Source: Malania oleifera (Eukaryota; Streptophyta; Magnoliopsida; Santalales; Ximeniaceae). Taken from it: a DNA stretch of 64,000 nucleotides. Shown here one piece after another: positions 48,701 through 59,770 of this stretch (position 1 is the first letter of the stretch; each line of letters begins with the position of its first letter). A program made the translations under genes and the position numbers. Under the pieces are notes generated by a model. The model ran no database searches and was not told the origin of the DNA. It saw only the letters and a program-made list of their open reading frames with translations. The stretch spans positions 38,753,390 through 38,817,389 of the forward strand of contig NC_080425.1 in assembly GCF_029873635.1 (NCBI RefSeq), given 5' to 3'.

Positions 48701-49891
48701 GCTGATATAAAATTTCCTCTTCCCTATCGGGCAAAATCGTTTTCTCTCATCATTGTCTCAGATGCATTGGATTACTTGTCTCCAAAATATCTCAACAAAA
48801 CTCTTCCTGAACTGGCAAGGGTATCTGCTGATGGTTTTATTATTTTTGCTGGTAAATAACCTCTTTATTTTTTTGTCTTTTCATTTCATATTTTGGATGG
48901 TTTAGTTATTCTTGCTAGTAAATAATCTATAGAAAAAATTCATGTTTTTTCATAGTCTAGATTTTCTTTTGGCATGTGTATCACTGAAGCCTCAAAGCCA
49001 AAGTAGAAGTGGACTAGGGCAAGGGTTTTGTTGGGTGAACTCTGGTGCACGACTGTGGATTGGGTTCATCTAATGATAAATGATATTGAAATCAGATCGG
49101 CGTCAGGAGTCTGTAGAGTGAGAAAACCCCAACCTGTCCTGCCATATTGTCTTGGTTCTGGGTGTTCATTCTTAAGAAATGAAACTGTAAAGAAAGAATG
49201 TGTGACAGCTTGGGTTTATCATCTCTGGTCTTCCTTTCTCCTCCCTTTTTTCTTCCTTCTGTTTCTTTCTTCCCTTTCTATTCTTCTCTGATCTTCCATC
49301 TTTCTGCTGCATCCCCTTGCCTTTCTTTTATCCTTCTTTGCTTCTTCTTACCTTCGGTTCTTTTTCCATAGGATTCTTGCTTAGTGGTGAATCTCCTAAC
49401 ACCACCCCCCCCCCCCCCCCCCGCCCCCAAAAAAAAACGGTCTATTCTGTAATTTGTATACTATCCTTATTAATGTCCTGCAGCCTCTTGGTCATTGGTC
49501 AGTGACTTCACAGCTTCTGTGTCTGCTTGAAAAATACATTAGTGTGTGGAAATGGGAGCGAAAATCAGCTTAATACCTTTTTGGAGTTCATCTCTGTGTC
49601 AGTTTGTGTACACATGCCTCGTGTGTGCTTCACACCCCCCCCCCCCCACCCAAAACAAAAATAATTGAATTCCCCTGATATTCTTCCCAATTTTCTGTTC
49701 ATAGTCAGTGATTATAAGTCAATGCAACTGCTCACAAATTTAAAAGAAAAAAAATTACATCCTTAATTCTTTTTTTAAATCTGAAGGAAATTTGTTTTTT
49801 TACAGTTCTTTCTTATTTATTGATTTTGTATTCAGGATATCCAGGTCAGCACAGAGCTAAAGTTGCTGAGCTATCCAAATTTGGTCGTCCA
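39711..49891 (+). CDS. CGR3: CGR2/CGR3-like Golgi pectin methyltransferase, 3' incomplete
   Basis: Coding exons are 39711-39833, 40085-40124, 40330-40371, 48477-48851 and 49836-49891, all with GT-AG borders and matching phase (212 codons). Residues 1-35 are the conserved basic N-terminus ('NPARRIGDGGSIPF'), and about 34-52 form one membrane anchor. From about 95 a methyltransferase-like fold begins with 'VLHVGPDTC', followed by 'WGVEPYEIDDAD', 'DIKFPLPYRAKSFSL', 'SDALDYLSPKYLNKTLPEL' and, in the last exon seen, 'GQHRAKVAELSKFGRP'. In Arabidopsis, CGR2 and CGR3 act redundantly in the Golgi on homogalacturonan methylesterification. The last 45 or so codons of the family are not found up to 64000, so they lie beyond the window or are lost. 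No stop or frameshift in these exons. CGR2 versus CGR3 cannot be decided from sequence alone. Confidence 0.9.
40372..41000 (+). other. Start of CGR intron 3
   Basis: Apart from the donor (GTAAAT) this 0.6 kb shows no motif. A 74-residue open frame at 40737-40961 matches nothing I know. Confidence 0.5.
41450..45575 (+). mobile_element. L1-type LINE with deleted reverse transcriptase core
   Basis: An ORF1-like part lies at about 41935-43260 ('GRRISIYLEMGSSDGSF'). ORF2 begins at 43312 with 'KIISWNVRGLNNKSKR', the start of the AP endonuclease, continuing to 'WIIGGDFNMIVYLHERSGG' (43715) and 'DHFPI' (43975). The linker (44110-44380) and 'DFYEDLYTETEIWRPILDG' (44505) follow. At 44611-44622 the text jumps from 'GWLERPF' to 'FNKALLGKWLWRF', which in intact L1 lies hundreds of residues later: the RT core is missing. 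The C-terminal 'HAIFWCAWKKRNRRALK' part ends near 45500, with a GT-rich tail at 45563-45580. Confidence 0.88.
45640..47265 (+). mobile_element. L1-type LINE, 3' part of ORF2
   Basis: It starts inside RT near the catalytic region ('DTIFILDNYSPF') and runs through 'INMGKSGVAAVNVPSE' (45755) and 'VGTASKIEKIMRDFL' (45910). 'ALLAKWLWCFPLEEYFLWHRVIGSKFG' follows at 46065-46140. The zinc-finger RVT domain lies at about 46580-46920 ('PWKAFSPNFYALC', 'SHLFLHCDFAWRAWNKLF'). The 3' UTR ends near 47265 with 'ATCAATGAAATTTATTCTTTCGAAAAA'-like sequence. Many frameshifts. It starts within 100 bp of the end of the previous L1 and belongs to a different subfamily. Confidence 0.85.
47266..48476 (+). other. Rest of CGR intron 3
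   Basis: It contains the right end of the Tourist-like element (to 47752) and an unassigned open stretch (47737-47973). Ordinary intron sequence then runs to the acceptor ATGCAG at 48471-48476. I see no gene. Confidence 0.5.
48852..49835 (+). other. CGR intron 4 with poly-C tracts
   Basis: The intron is ordinary except for two long C runs: 18 C at 49405-49422 (then G, CCCCC and nine A) and 13 C at about 49637-49649. It also contains pyrimidine-rich stretches at 49230-49380. It ends TATTCAG at 49835. Confidence 0.8.
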
Positions 49892-51100
49892 GTAAGTGAT
49901 TTGTCTTTTCTTGAGCTCAAATTGTTTTGAGTTACTACTGATCTTTACAATGTCACTTAGAAGCTATATTAATTATGATCATTCTAATAATATTTCTTTA
50001 TTAATGTTGAAACATTGAATCTATTTAAGATGTGTAAACCTAAATGAGTCAATAGGGTTTTTCACCCGAGGGGGGACTGTAGTGATAAAGGGAATAGAGT
50101 TGTGAGAAGGCTAGGGGCAGTAAGGCCTATTCTTCTCAAGTAGATCAGGTGGTTGTTAATGTCCAAAGGGGGATATGGATGAAAAGTTGATAAAGGGAAA
50201 GGAGAAAAAGCAATAGGGATATGTGTAAGATGATGCGAGTGATGCTGCCAGTGAGTTTGATTGGATGACTTTTGTGAACAATATGGGTATGTGATCTTCT
50301 GATGTACTTGGGGTCTCCGATGGAAAATTTGGTTTGAGAAAGATGGACTGGGTAATGAGCAGTGATGTATGGATGGGATTTTGTCTATTCATGTGGAGGA
50401 GATTAACAGGAAGGATGTAGAGGCCGAACAACTATTGGATAAGATGCGATTATGGCTGTCTGGTCCTGGAGGAAATGAAGTTTGTCTAGATGGAGGCTCA
50501 ATAAAAGTGGAGAAAGGACGGGAACTAGCAAACTTGCATTGTTGTGTGAATTAGGACACTCTTTTTCCTCTTTTGTTTTAGTTGTTTTTTTATTTTTTTA
50601 TTTTTCTATTTCTTTTTGAGGATCTCTTGTCCTCTATATAAGGTTGTAGTCTCTTCATTCTTCTTCCTCAAATCGTTTTCTTTTACTATAAAAAGTTAGA
50701 TATATGAAATGTTTTTAGAAAATTCCACGATTTGTTCAAATGAAGAGAAAAGAAGAGAGAAGGGAAAAGTAAGAGAGAGGAGAGAAAATGGATATGAGAG
50801 TTTAATATTCATCAAAATTATCTAACGAACAAGTAGGTGCATCCATTTGTAGTCCCTTATAATGGTATTACTAAAAAAAGCCCAAATATGTAAAATGACC
50901 AAAACACTTAAATTAATCTAAAAAAAAATTAAAAACTGATAAGTCAGCTCGACACTTACATTAGATCTTCTACATTCCAGCTGAAAGAAAAGCGAGGATC
51001 AAGGTATTGGACCAATAATGCGGAATCCATATGTCAAAACTCCTCAGGAAGCCAGCGATATCCATCCCATCCTATTATTAAACAAGGAATTGGTGAGAAT
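49892..51100 (+). other. Start of CGR intron 5 with probable L1 3' remnant
   Basis: The donor is GTAAGT. At 50040-50700 a stretch with a weak open frame (50369-50554) is followed by a T-rich tail ending 'TATAAGGTTGTAGTCTCTTCATTC', which resembles the 3' end of a plant L1; this is weak. The rest is AT-rich without motifs. Confidence 0.4.
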
Positions 51101-51479
51101 GCTAGCAGGAGAGAGGACGCTCTCCACATCAATCATATTGGCAGTCTGTTAGAAATTGGCTTGGGCGCGGACAGAATAGGAACTGTCACAATAGAACTCA
51201 GAAGCTTGACTTAAAGAACTTGCTGACAAAGTGGGAGGCTTGAATGTGCTGCTATACGGTAACAAATCCTTGACATTGAAAATCAGGCTAAAATGCATAT
51301 TAGAAGCATGCCAAACAAGCATTTGGGCCCAACTTGTGAAGGATACAATGGGTAACCAATGCTGCATGTAATTTTTTGAATGAATGGCGAATGTAGTGCT
51401 TAGGCTCAGACCATCCACAAAGGTTTCCCCTCTCCCTCCATTAAATGCAATACCTTTATGATGCATTGGTTACCAGTTT

Positions 51480-52440
51480 GTAATCTACATTAATTTGTGC
51501 AAGTTTGCACTGGACAGTTGCACTTACATGACAAACATGCTGGACAAAATCCTAAGTAGACTTAAGGGTATGCATCAATGTATGGGAGAATAAGGTCAAT
51601 AGGCTTCTGGGCATATCCCTTCATAAATTGAGCTAGGTTCATACCAGTACACAGCAACTAACAAACTATTATATGCAAACTCTAGTAAGGGAATTAGGTA
51701 GTCATAATTGCCCTGACGCTAACCAACAAAGACAGCGAAGCATGTTGCCAAGGGTGCAATTGACAATTTTAGTGTTCAAGGATTGGAAAAAAAAAACACA
51801 AGATGTGTGTCAAACAATAGCTAAAACATCTTTTAAAAAAAACTAATGAACTTGCATCCCTATTAGTCACAATGGATGTGAGTAGTTGTCATAAGACAAG
51901 CTTGTTCAAGGCATTATACTTGACCGTGACCTTTTGTCAAACACATGCGATGGGTAACCATTACGTAAATGCTAGCTTAGGTTTTATTCTGAGTAGGATA
52001 ATGCCTTAGTGTAAAAGGGGAGTATGACTCCCCTCGGTCACATTAATGTTTCCTAGCTAGAGTTAGAATAGCGTAGAAATCTCTGTTGGGAAGGGTGAGT
52101 GTTCATCAATAATTGTAAAATTCACTACCTATTGTAAACATGTTTAGCCTACTTGCCTATGGAGGTGTTATAAATGAATTACGTGGCTTTATAGTTTTGC
52201 ATGTCACTTGTGTTTGCTTTCATGTTTGTTTGTTGCTTCCACTTTATTTATATTCCATTGTTGTGGATTTGTGCTGCATGGCTGTTCACATGGCATGAAG
52301 CGTTCAACTTGGACAAGGTCGGCCATGAATGCAAACAACTTCACAAAAACTAGCTTAGTCGTGTGAAAGATATCACGATCCTACATCAAGCCTGTGCTAG
52401 TGAGATCTAGGCCATATAAAGATGATTTAGGCTATCGTGA
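51480..52440. other. Unassigned, repeat-like insertion in gypsy D
   Basis: It separates the integrase core (52450-52690) from the integrase end (51149-51300). It is non-coding on both strands. Sentences such as 'GAGTATGACTCCCCTCGGTCACATTAATG' look like plant LTR or MITE sequence, but I cannot place it. Confidence 0.35.
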
Positions 52441-52689
52441 CTATCATCTTTTATGAGGCAAAACCATGAGGGCCCAATTGGCCAAAGTGGAAATTACTTC
52501 TCTAGAGTTGGTTGAGACTTTTACACAAGGCATCCCTGTTTGATTGCAAGGAACCAAGTGATATCTTTGGAAAGCCATTAACAGATTCCATAATTGAATG
52601 GTGGTCCCTAATAGTACAAGTTAATCGGAGAACGAAATCCATACTCACTCCTCTCTAGGGTTGATGTGGCGCCGACAAAGGAGCATAGA

Positions 52690-52712
52690 AATTATTATTA
52701 TTATTATTATTT
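52690..52712. repeat. (ATT)n microsatellite
   Basis: Seven to eight ATT units inside the integrase region of gypsy D, breaking its frame. Confidence 0.85.
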
Positions 52713-53015
52713 CATTTTAAAACTTTAGTAGTCTAACAAGTTAACTTTGAGACACGATCCTAGCAACATGCTTCCTTGTTCACTACAAGAGCAACGGTTT
52801 ATCACTAGTGAAGCTGTGAGCATGTAGTCCCCACCAAAAAATCTCAAACATAAGTGTGGGGAATGCACAATTGAGTTCCATTGAAGAAGACCTGTCTTGG
52901 AAGACAGTCCGCAAGCAGGTGACACATATTGTTCTAGCCCTTAATAAATGAGACTAAAATTTGGGCTAGTAGGATATGCATACCAAAACCTCTTAAAACT
53001 AGTGACATGGACATT

Positions 53016-54674
53016 GAGTTTTTTCCCGGTTTATCCTTTTTTTTAAAAAAAAAATATTAAATAATACTTTTTTTGGGAAAATAATTCCCGGAATGACTCT
53101 GACGTAATCTCACTACTTGAATAAAGATTTGCCACGTGTCATTCCGGGAATTATTTCCCAAAAGAGTTATTATTTAATATATTTTTAAAAAAATGATAAA
53201 TTAGGAAATAAATTCTTGTGCGTAATAAATTCTTCTGTGTAATAAATCGGGAAATAAATTCTTTTATGGTAGCGAGATTTGGCACGTGTCATTCCGGGAA
53301 TTATTTTCCCAAAAAAAAATATTATTTAATATATTTAAAAAAAAAAATGATAAATCGGGAAATAAATTTAATAAATATATACTATACAATATAATTTTTC
53401 TCCACGAGAATCATAGAATAAATTTTAATTGATATTTATCAAAATTATAGAAATATATATACCGTGTTACATTTTTGTTTACATATAGCCTCACGCACAA
53501 TATGCCATGTAAACCACGAAGCCTGTGTGTGGAGGTCAGGAATGGGGTTGAGGTCGTCGTCCTCGGAAGAGCATCGGCGTGCATGAGCATGACATGCATG
53601 CCACCAGCTTCTGGGTTTCCACCATAGTCATCAAGTGTCAGCCTTCGACCATCACATTATCCGGAAGAAAAAAACAAGAGTGGGAGAGAGAAAATAAAAA
53701 AAAGAACTCGCGGATTGATTTATATACTCGTAAAAACTGTCCATAGTTTGTGAGATGATACAATAAAAAAAATGTCAAATATAAGTCGAAACATAATGAA
53801 TGAATTTGAGTTTTAAACTTTGATAATAGATAATGATTATAAGATAATTCAAATATTAAGATCAATTATAACAATACAAAATTAAAAGAATATATTATTT
53901 TAATATGAAACTGAATATAAATACAACCTTATTATTAATAAAAAAATGTGCGTAGGAAAACCATATTTGGAATTCACTATTTCATTAAACATTACCATTA
54001 AAACATATAATATAAATAATATTTTGGTGTAACTTTTTTATGTGTTTTTACTAAGATTAATTGTCATCTATATGTAGTTCAATGATTAGTTTTAACAATA
54101 ATATCACAATTTAGCACATTATCTTATATTATTTGTTCAGTATAATTGACAACTATTGATATATTCATATGAATAATATAATATTTATAAAAATTGCATG
54201 TTGTATAAAAAATTTCAATAATATTATGAACATGTACATATGATATAAATTTATTTGCAACTGAAAAATAACAACTTACTTATAATATATGTAAACAAAA
54301 ATGTAACGCGGTATATATATTTCTATAATTTTGATAAATATCAATTAAAATTAATTCTATGATTCTCGTGGAGAAAAATTATATTGTATAGTAGATATTT
54401 ATTAAATTTTAAAAATAGATCCAATCATTTTTGCCCATGACTGATTGTTGGGGTAATTTATTACGTAGAAGAATTTATTTCCCAATTTATCATTTTTTTA
54501 AAAAATATATTAAATAATATCTTTTTTGGGAAATAATTCTCGGAATGACACATGGCAAATCTCGCTACTTGAAGTAGCGATATTACGTCAGAGTCATTTC
54601 GGGAATTATTTTCCCAAAAAAGGTATTATTTAATATATATATTTTTTTAAAAAGGATAAATCGGGAAAAAACTC
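53016..54674. mobile_element. Mutator-like element (MULE), non-autonomous, 10-bp duplication
   Basis: CATGGACATT occurs at 53006-53015 and 54675-54684. The ends are GAGTTTTTTCCCGGTTTATC and its inverted match (20 of 21). Long inverted arms extend from 53016 to about 53487 and from about 54286 to 54674. The left arm is longer because it carries an extra copy of the 'CACGTGTCATTCCGGGAATTATT' module (53134 and 53284). Long arms and a 9-11 bp duplication define Mutator-like elements. The 0.8 kb interior has no transposase. A GC-richer patch lies at 53491-53660. Removing the element and one duplication rejoins the gypsy D frame. Confidence 0.9.
53491..53660 (-). other. GC-rich patch inside the MULE, possible captured fragment
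   Basis: This is the only GC-rich stretch in a 1.66 kb AT-rich element. On the - strand it is open for about 60 residues ('GMHVMLMHADALPRTTTSTP'). I recognise no source gene. Pack-MULEs carry such captured pieces, so capture is plausible but unproven. Confidence 0.35.
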
Positions 54675-55949
54675 CATGGACATTAATGGATTGTAGAGCT
54701 AAAACGATTTGGCTCAAGGCATTAGCCACTTTGTTTCTCAAACCCTTGCCTTTTTCCTTGTGTTTGAGAGCTAAAGTAAGCTCCTAAGCCCCAAGTGGCA
54801 TGATGAGGATTTCTTGTGTTTGTGGGAATGAAGGTGTTCAGAGCCTAGCAATAAAAATATTTGGAAAATTTCTTGGGCGCTAAGGATATTATTGTTGGCT
54901 AAAGATAGTTTATGTTAGTGCCACAAATCTCTAACTAATTCACTCTTTATGATTGGTAGAATTTTTCATCCTTGACTCACTTATGTTGAAAGTGAGAGGA
55001 TGACCTGCCTGAACAAATTCAAACACCAACTCTTGAGGCATCATGCACAATCACAATGAGTCCTGAAAAATCAGGGTGGCATAACATAGGAGTCTCAATC
55101 ATCTTTTGCTTGATTGTATAAAGACCTGAGTAGTAGTAGATGTTCACTGGAAAACACCTTCTTTATGTTTTTAGTAATAGGGTCCATGGGGGCATTAAAA
55201 ACCTTCAATAATTGTTGTTACTTGTTAGAAGGTGGCCAGCCTATGAAAACTACGTGCCCTAGATATCATCTTATGCTTGGCCCACTCACTAATAACATTG
55301 ACCTTTTCAGGATGTAGTTTTAAAAAAATCATTGCATAACAATTGTTTTTACATAATGGTGTCGGTGGCTTTCTAGATTGTCACATGGTGTTATCTTGGG
55401 GGTCGTCTGTCTGTTACGATATTGAAATTGTAATAGACCATTAGGGCCAGTTATGATACCTAACAAAGGCGTTATAGACTTTTAAAAGTTGCAACAATGT
55501 CAGACTGGCTATGAATGACTAGAATAGGTTTTAAGCCCTATTTTTTGTATTTTTCCCTCTCTTTTCCATTTATTGAAGCTTAGAAACTTAGTTTTAAATT
55601 TTAAGTTGCTTTATTTTAGTCAATAATTTTTTTATATAAAAAAATTTCATTTTTGGGTTTATTTTCCTTGACATTTACTATTCTTTTAACTTTTTTTTTT
55701 TTTTATAATTTTTTAAATAACTAGCATTCAAATAAACCTATCTTTTTCTCTCATTAAAATTACATATATTCTAAGTTCTTTAATTTTATTTTTTTCTTTT
55801 TTATGTTTTTATTGCACCTAATTTGGAGAGAAAAATACATTCTATTGCTATGCATTTTAGTTCTTGTCTAACATATGAACATTTTATATTTTATTTTTTG
55901 AATAACTAAAATTTGATTTAAGACTAAAAAAGTACAAAAGATGGCACTC

Positions 55950-57225
55950 TACAACAACAAGACCAACAACAACAAACCCAGCCTCGAGTCTCAATGTGGG
56001 GTCGGTTACATGAATCCTTTTATGCCATTGTATGCAATCATGGGCAATTTCCTCTGACAAATTCAGGATTATTAAATCCTTACTCATTCGTAGTTATTTC
56101 CCCTACCCATTCTACTATTGCTCATAGTAGCTAGCTTGCTCCTCCTCAATGACGCTTTATTTGGCCTACATCGCAGATACCCAAACCATTTGAGTCACCC
56201 CTTCCCTATCTTATCTTCTACAGGAGTTTCGCCCAACTTTCTGCGAATATGTTCATTCCTTAGTTTATCTTTTAATGTTATACCACTCATCCACCTAGCA
56301 TTCCTATCTCAGAAACTTTTAATTTTTTGATATGTTGTTTCTTAGTTGCCCAACATTTTGATCCATATAGCATAACTAGTCTTATGGTCTTCTTATAAAA
56401 CTTCATTTTTAATTTTAAGGGTGTTCTATGATCATACAGCACACTCGAAGCACTTCTCCATTTTACCCAACCTGCTTTAACTCTATGCATTACATCTTCT
56501 TCAATTTGTCCTTCAACTTGCATAATGAATCTAAGGTATCAAACTCTGCTAGTGTTATTGATTTCTTGACAATCAAGTTTAAACTTTTTCCCAATATTTC
56601 TCCCACTATGGTTGAAATTACATTTTGTATATTTTTTCTTATTTCTACTTATCTTTAAACCTTTAGATTCTAATGCTCTTCTCCATAATTCTAACTTTGA
56701 TTCTATTCCACCCTAGTTTCATTAATCAAGACAATACCACCTACAAACAACATACACCATGGAACCTTATTTTGGATCTCCAAGTAAGTTCATCCATCAC
56801 TAGAGCAAAAAGATTAAAGGTGAAACCAGATCCTTGATGAACACCTATTGTGATTGGAAATTCCCTAGCCTCTCGACTTGTAGTCCTAATGCTAGTCATT
56901 ACTCCATCATACATTTCCGTTTTTATTTATTTATTTTTATTTTTCTGAAACCCACCATAGAACATCCCTAAGTACCCTATCATATGCTTTCTCTAAGTCA
57001 ATAAAAACCATATGCAAGTCCCTTTACTTTTTCCTAAACAACAACAAGCATTAAGTCCTACTAGATGGGGTCGGCTACATGAACCCTTTCGTGCCAATTC
57101 ACCTGATCCAAAGTATTTTCCTCTATTAGATTAAGGGTTATTAAATCCTTCCTCACTACATCAACGAGATCAATCCAAGTTACTTTTTCCTAAACTTTCT
57201 CATTAATCTTCTTAAAAGATATATC
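55950..57225 (-). mobile_element. RTE-type LINE, - strand, 5' truncated
   Basis: The 3' end is the CAACAACAA-rich tail at 55952-55975. Reading upward, the C-terminal part ('KDLIILNLSEEIAHDCI', 56085-56030), 'RLVMLYGSKCWATKKQHI' (56390-56330) and 'MQVEGQIEEDVMHRVKAGWV' (56523-56460) lie in order. RT segments continue to 57225, matching 36180-36250 of the + strand copy in reverse. A second LINE piece interrupts it at 57040-57179. Confidence 0.88.
57040..57179 (-). mobile_element. 140-bp RTE 3' end nested in the RTE LINE
   Basis: TTACTTTTTCCTAAAC is repeated exactly at 57024-57039 and 57180-57195, a 16-bp target duplication. The insert is the last 140 bp of an RTE LINE (CAACAACAAGC tail, 'GATGGGGTCGGCTACATGAACCC'). 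It could also be classed as a SINE derived from the RTE 3' end. Confidence 0.88.
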
Positions 57226-57439
57226 GATTTTCTCTATTTTATATAATCTTTATATTTATGAATTATTAGTTTAAACTTCCCTTATAATCAATAAAGTGGC
57301 AAAAATTAGCAAATGCATGCTTCTTGCCAATAGCAACTAAAGCAAGCAAGGTGACTTCCAATATTTGTACTATATTTAAATTGATTAAAATTTACTAAAA
57401 ATCATTTATAACATTAGTTCATAGATTTTGGGTCAAAAC

Positions 57440-58077
57440 AGGTGAATTTATATGTTTTTAACAAGTTCGTTAATGCAAAATTCAATTTCAATTTGTAAAA
57501 AACCATGGAAATTAGTAGTAAAGAATGAAATTCTTTTCTTAAACTTTATAAATGGTTGATAGACATATAAAGTTTAAGGACTATATATTGTAAATGAAAT
57601 ATATCTATGTTGTGTATGAGGTGCAATAGTTGTATTATAATATGTATATTAAACATATTTGTAAAATACATGTGCATTAAACATATTCAGTTTATATAAA
57701 TGAAATTCATAAATCAATTCAGTATTATTTGTTATAAAAATAAATATAATTTAGACATGATTGGTTAAATAAAATGTTGTTATGAGTTTAATTTTTCATA
57801 TAATTTTGAAATCTCTCGTAATAATCTTCCCTTTCAATAAAAATAAGATAAATGATGAGAAAAATTTCACTTTGCATCGAAAAATCTCATATTTGAATCC
57901 CAATTCTATGGCTAAAATTTCGATCGGTTTCGCTAAAATTTCGAGATTTTGATAAATTTAGGATGATTCGCTGTAATTTTGAAAGAATTTATGTAAGCAG
58001 GAAAGCGATTGCCATTTCGATTTCGAGGGTGATGGAAAGCGGAAATTTTGACAATTTTGTGGAAGTTTAAGACCATG
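57440..58077. mobile_element. Left-truncated relative of the 30201 hAT MITE
   Basis: From about 57480 it follows the 30201-30984 MITE block by block ('TCTATG-TGTGTATGAGGTG', 'ATATTAAACATATT', 'TTTCGATTTCGAGGGTGATG'). It ends GTTTAAGACCATG at 58077, the same inverted end. The left inverted end is not visible. It lies in gypsy D, next to the RT catalytic-strand piece. Confidence 0.75.
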
Positions 58078-58313
58078 ACCGTTACACAGACCATTACCAT
58101 GTTTTAAAACCCTGCTTCAGAGTCAGTAACAACTCCATAAGCAGAAGCATTGAAATCTTAGAAGGAAAACTGAAATTGTATGAAAGAAAACTTCTTCAAA
58201 TGGACCTATGTCTGTTGTCCAAGCCTGAAGGGAGGCCAAAACCATCTGGATGTGTTGTAGATGCTCTGCTGGGGTCTTACTATAAACGAGAATATTGTCA
58301 AAGTAGACCATGA

Positions 58314-59100
58314 AGGTAACGTTTGGTTGGTGGAGTTTCTATTCCTAGGAGTAGATGGTTTGTTTCCTTTGCCTTGACGAAGTGGATTCTGTGGATCACA
58401 TCCTCCTTCACTGCCCTTGGATCAGGAATCTCTGGAGCTTATTCGTTTCCATGATTAGTCAGAATTGGGTCATTGGAGCTTCTGTTAAAGGTGAGTTTTG
58501 GGCTTGGAAAGGTATCCTCTCCAACGAGTTCAAAAGGAGAGCACTTTCCCTTATTCCTCTTGCTATTTTTTGGGCAGTTTGCAAAGAATGAAACAGAAGG
58601 GATTTCAATGGGACAGCTTCCTCTCTGCAGGCTGTCAATGACAACTGGATTTCTATGATCTCTAGTTGGCATCGTGGGATATTTGAGAGGGACTCCTCTA
58701 TAATTCTGGATTTGCTCAATGTACTTAAGTGATTGGTGTTTTGTTTTTCTTTGTTGTTATCTTTGTACCTGATGGGCATTTTCTTGATTCCTTGTTTTTT
58801 TCTAATAAATTCTTTGCTGATAAAGAAAAATGGGATTTGATAGTTTATCTAAAGATATTGTGTTGTTTCCATAATGAAATAACAATGCGAAAACTTTTCA
58901 TGACCCATAGAACAGACAAGGAATAATGATTCCCAAATTTCACCATGGGAATGGCTACTCCTTTCTTATTCCATGTTGGATGGAATAAAACAAACTTTTG
59001 CATGAGTGGCTTCTTTCTAAATAATTATATCCCTACACAATTTTCATTACATTCTTGTTGTATTCATCCTATTCCTAGGAATAGCCATTCCATAAACCAC
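58314..59100. mobile_element. MITE of the 38909 family, carrying an L1 piece
   Basis: It splits gypsy D RT inside 'KFLVVYFDNI'. The left end AGGTAACGTTTGGTTGGTGG and the right end CCATTCCATAAACCAC fit the inverted ends of the 38909-39223 MITE, and the interior shares 'GGAATAG'/'ATTCCTAGGAATAG' words. An L1 fragment sits in it at about 58340-58835. Confidence 0.6.
58340..58835 (+). mobile_element. L1-type LINE 3' fragment
   Basis: It codes for the end of ORF2: zinc-finger RVT residues ('CFLCLDEVDSVDHILLHCPW', 58358-58420) and 'SLIPLAIFWAVCKE' (58545-58590), followed by 'NDNWISMISSWHRGIFERDSS'. A stop TGA near 58733 ends the frame, and a short 3' UTR follows. One in-frame stop lies near 58592. 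Confidence 0.85.
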
Positions 59101-59770
59101 TAAAAATTTACCAATGGAGGCTTTTAACAGTTCATCCACAGCATGCAAAAATGTGCTAGGAGTATTGGACAATCCAAAAGGGATAATTGACCACTCATGC
59201 AGCACATCAAGAGTTTGAAAATCAATTTTCCAGTCATACCCCATACCCTAGCTTGATATGGATTTGGTAGCCATTGCAAAGATCAACCTTAGTCTAGCAT
59301 GAGCTCAAGATGGGGATGTGGTTTATTGAGAGTATGATTGTGAACATAGATATGTCAAGATCCATTCTCTTGTTTTTAGGCTAGGGGGTGTGGGATGGGT
59401 TTAAGAACAAGACAAGGGTTACTACTTTCGTTAATAGTCTCTATATCTGGGGTTACTCCTCTTGTCTCCAACTACTCCCCTTAATAATCTCTATATCCAG
59501 GGTTCCTCCTCTTGTCTCCATAGCTTATCGTGCCAATTGAGTTCATCCTATAATGGTCCGGGTTGGGTAAGGGAGAAGTAGGCATCAAGTTAGTAGCATA
59601 TTGGATGTCATTGCAAAGGGGTAAGCCATCATGAAGGTCATCGGACATGAAATTGGGGACTTATCTAGGGGAATAGTTGGCACAGGCTTAGTGTCCATGT
59701 CTACCGCCAATAAATCCCTGAACACTAAAGCTAGCTTGAGTGTGACTCTCCATCCAAAACCTCTTTAGAA

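Larger units (their letters stand above)
51149..59770 (-). mobile_element. Ty3/gypsy element D, scattered by later insertions
   Basis: Pieces in correct - strand order belong together. RT start ('DDLHDGLPLCNDIQY', 'NPDHYRM') is at 59700-59560. RT core ('EWSIIPFGLSNTPSTF') is at 59244-59100, and its catalytic strand ('VYFDNILVYSKTPAEHLQHI') at 58311-58240. The RT end ('DPEKVNVISEWAKHKM', 'SFHRLATF') is at 55325-55190, and RNase H end ('HKEKGKGLRNKVANALSQ') at about 54760-54700. The spacer ('FKRFWYAYPTSPNFSLIY') is at 52995-52940, with integrase 'GTQLCIP' near 52860 and core 'GVSMDFVL' near 52650. The C-terminal 'SLIFNVKDLLPYSSTF' is at about 51285-51240. Gaps hold other elements. The second catalytic Asp of RT is Asn. 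LTRs were not found. Confidence 0.82.
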
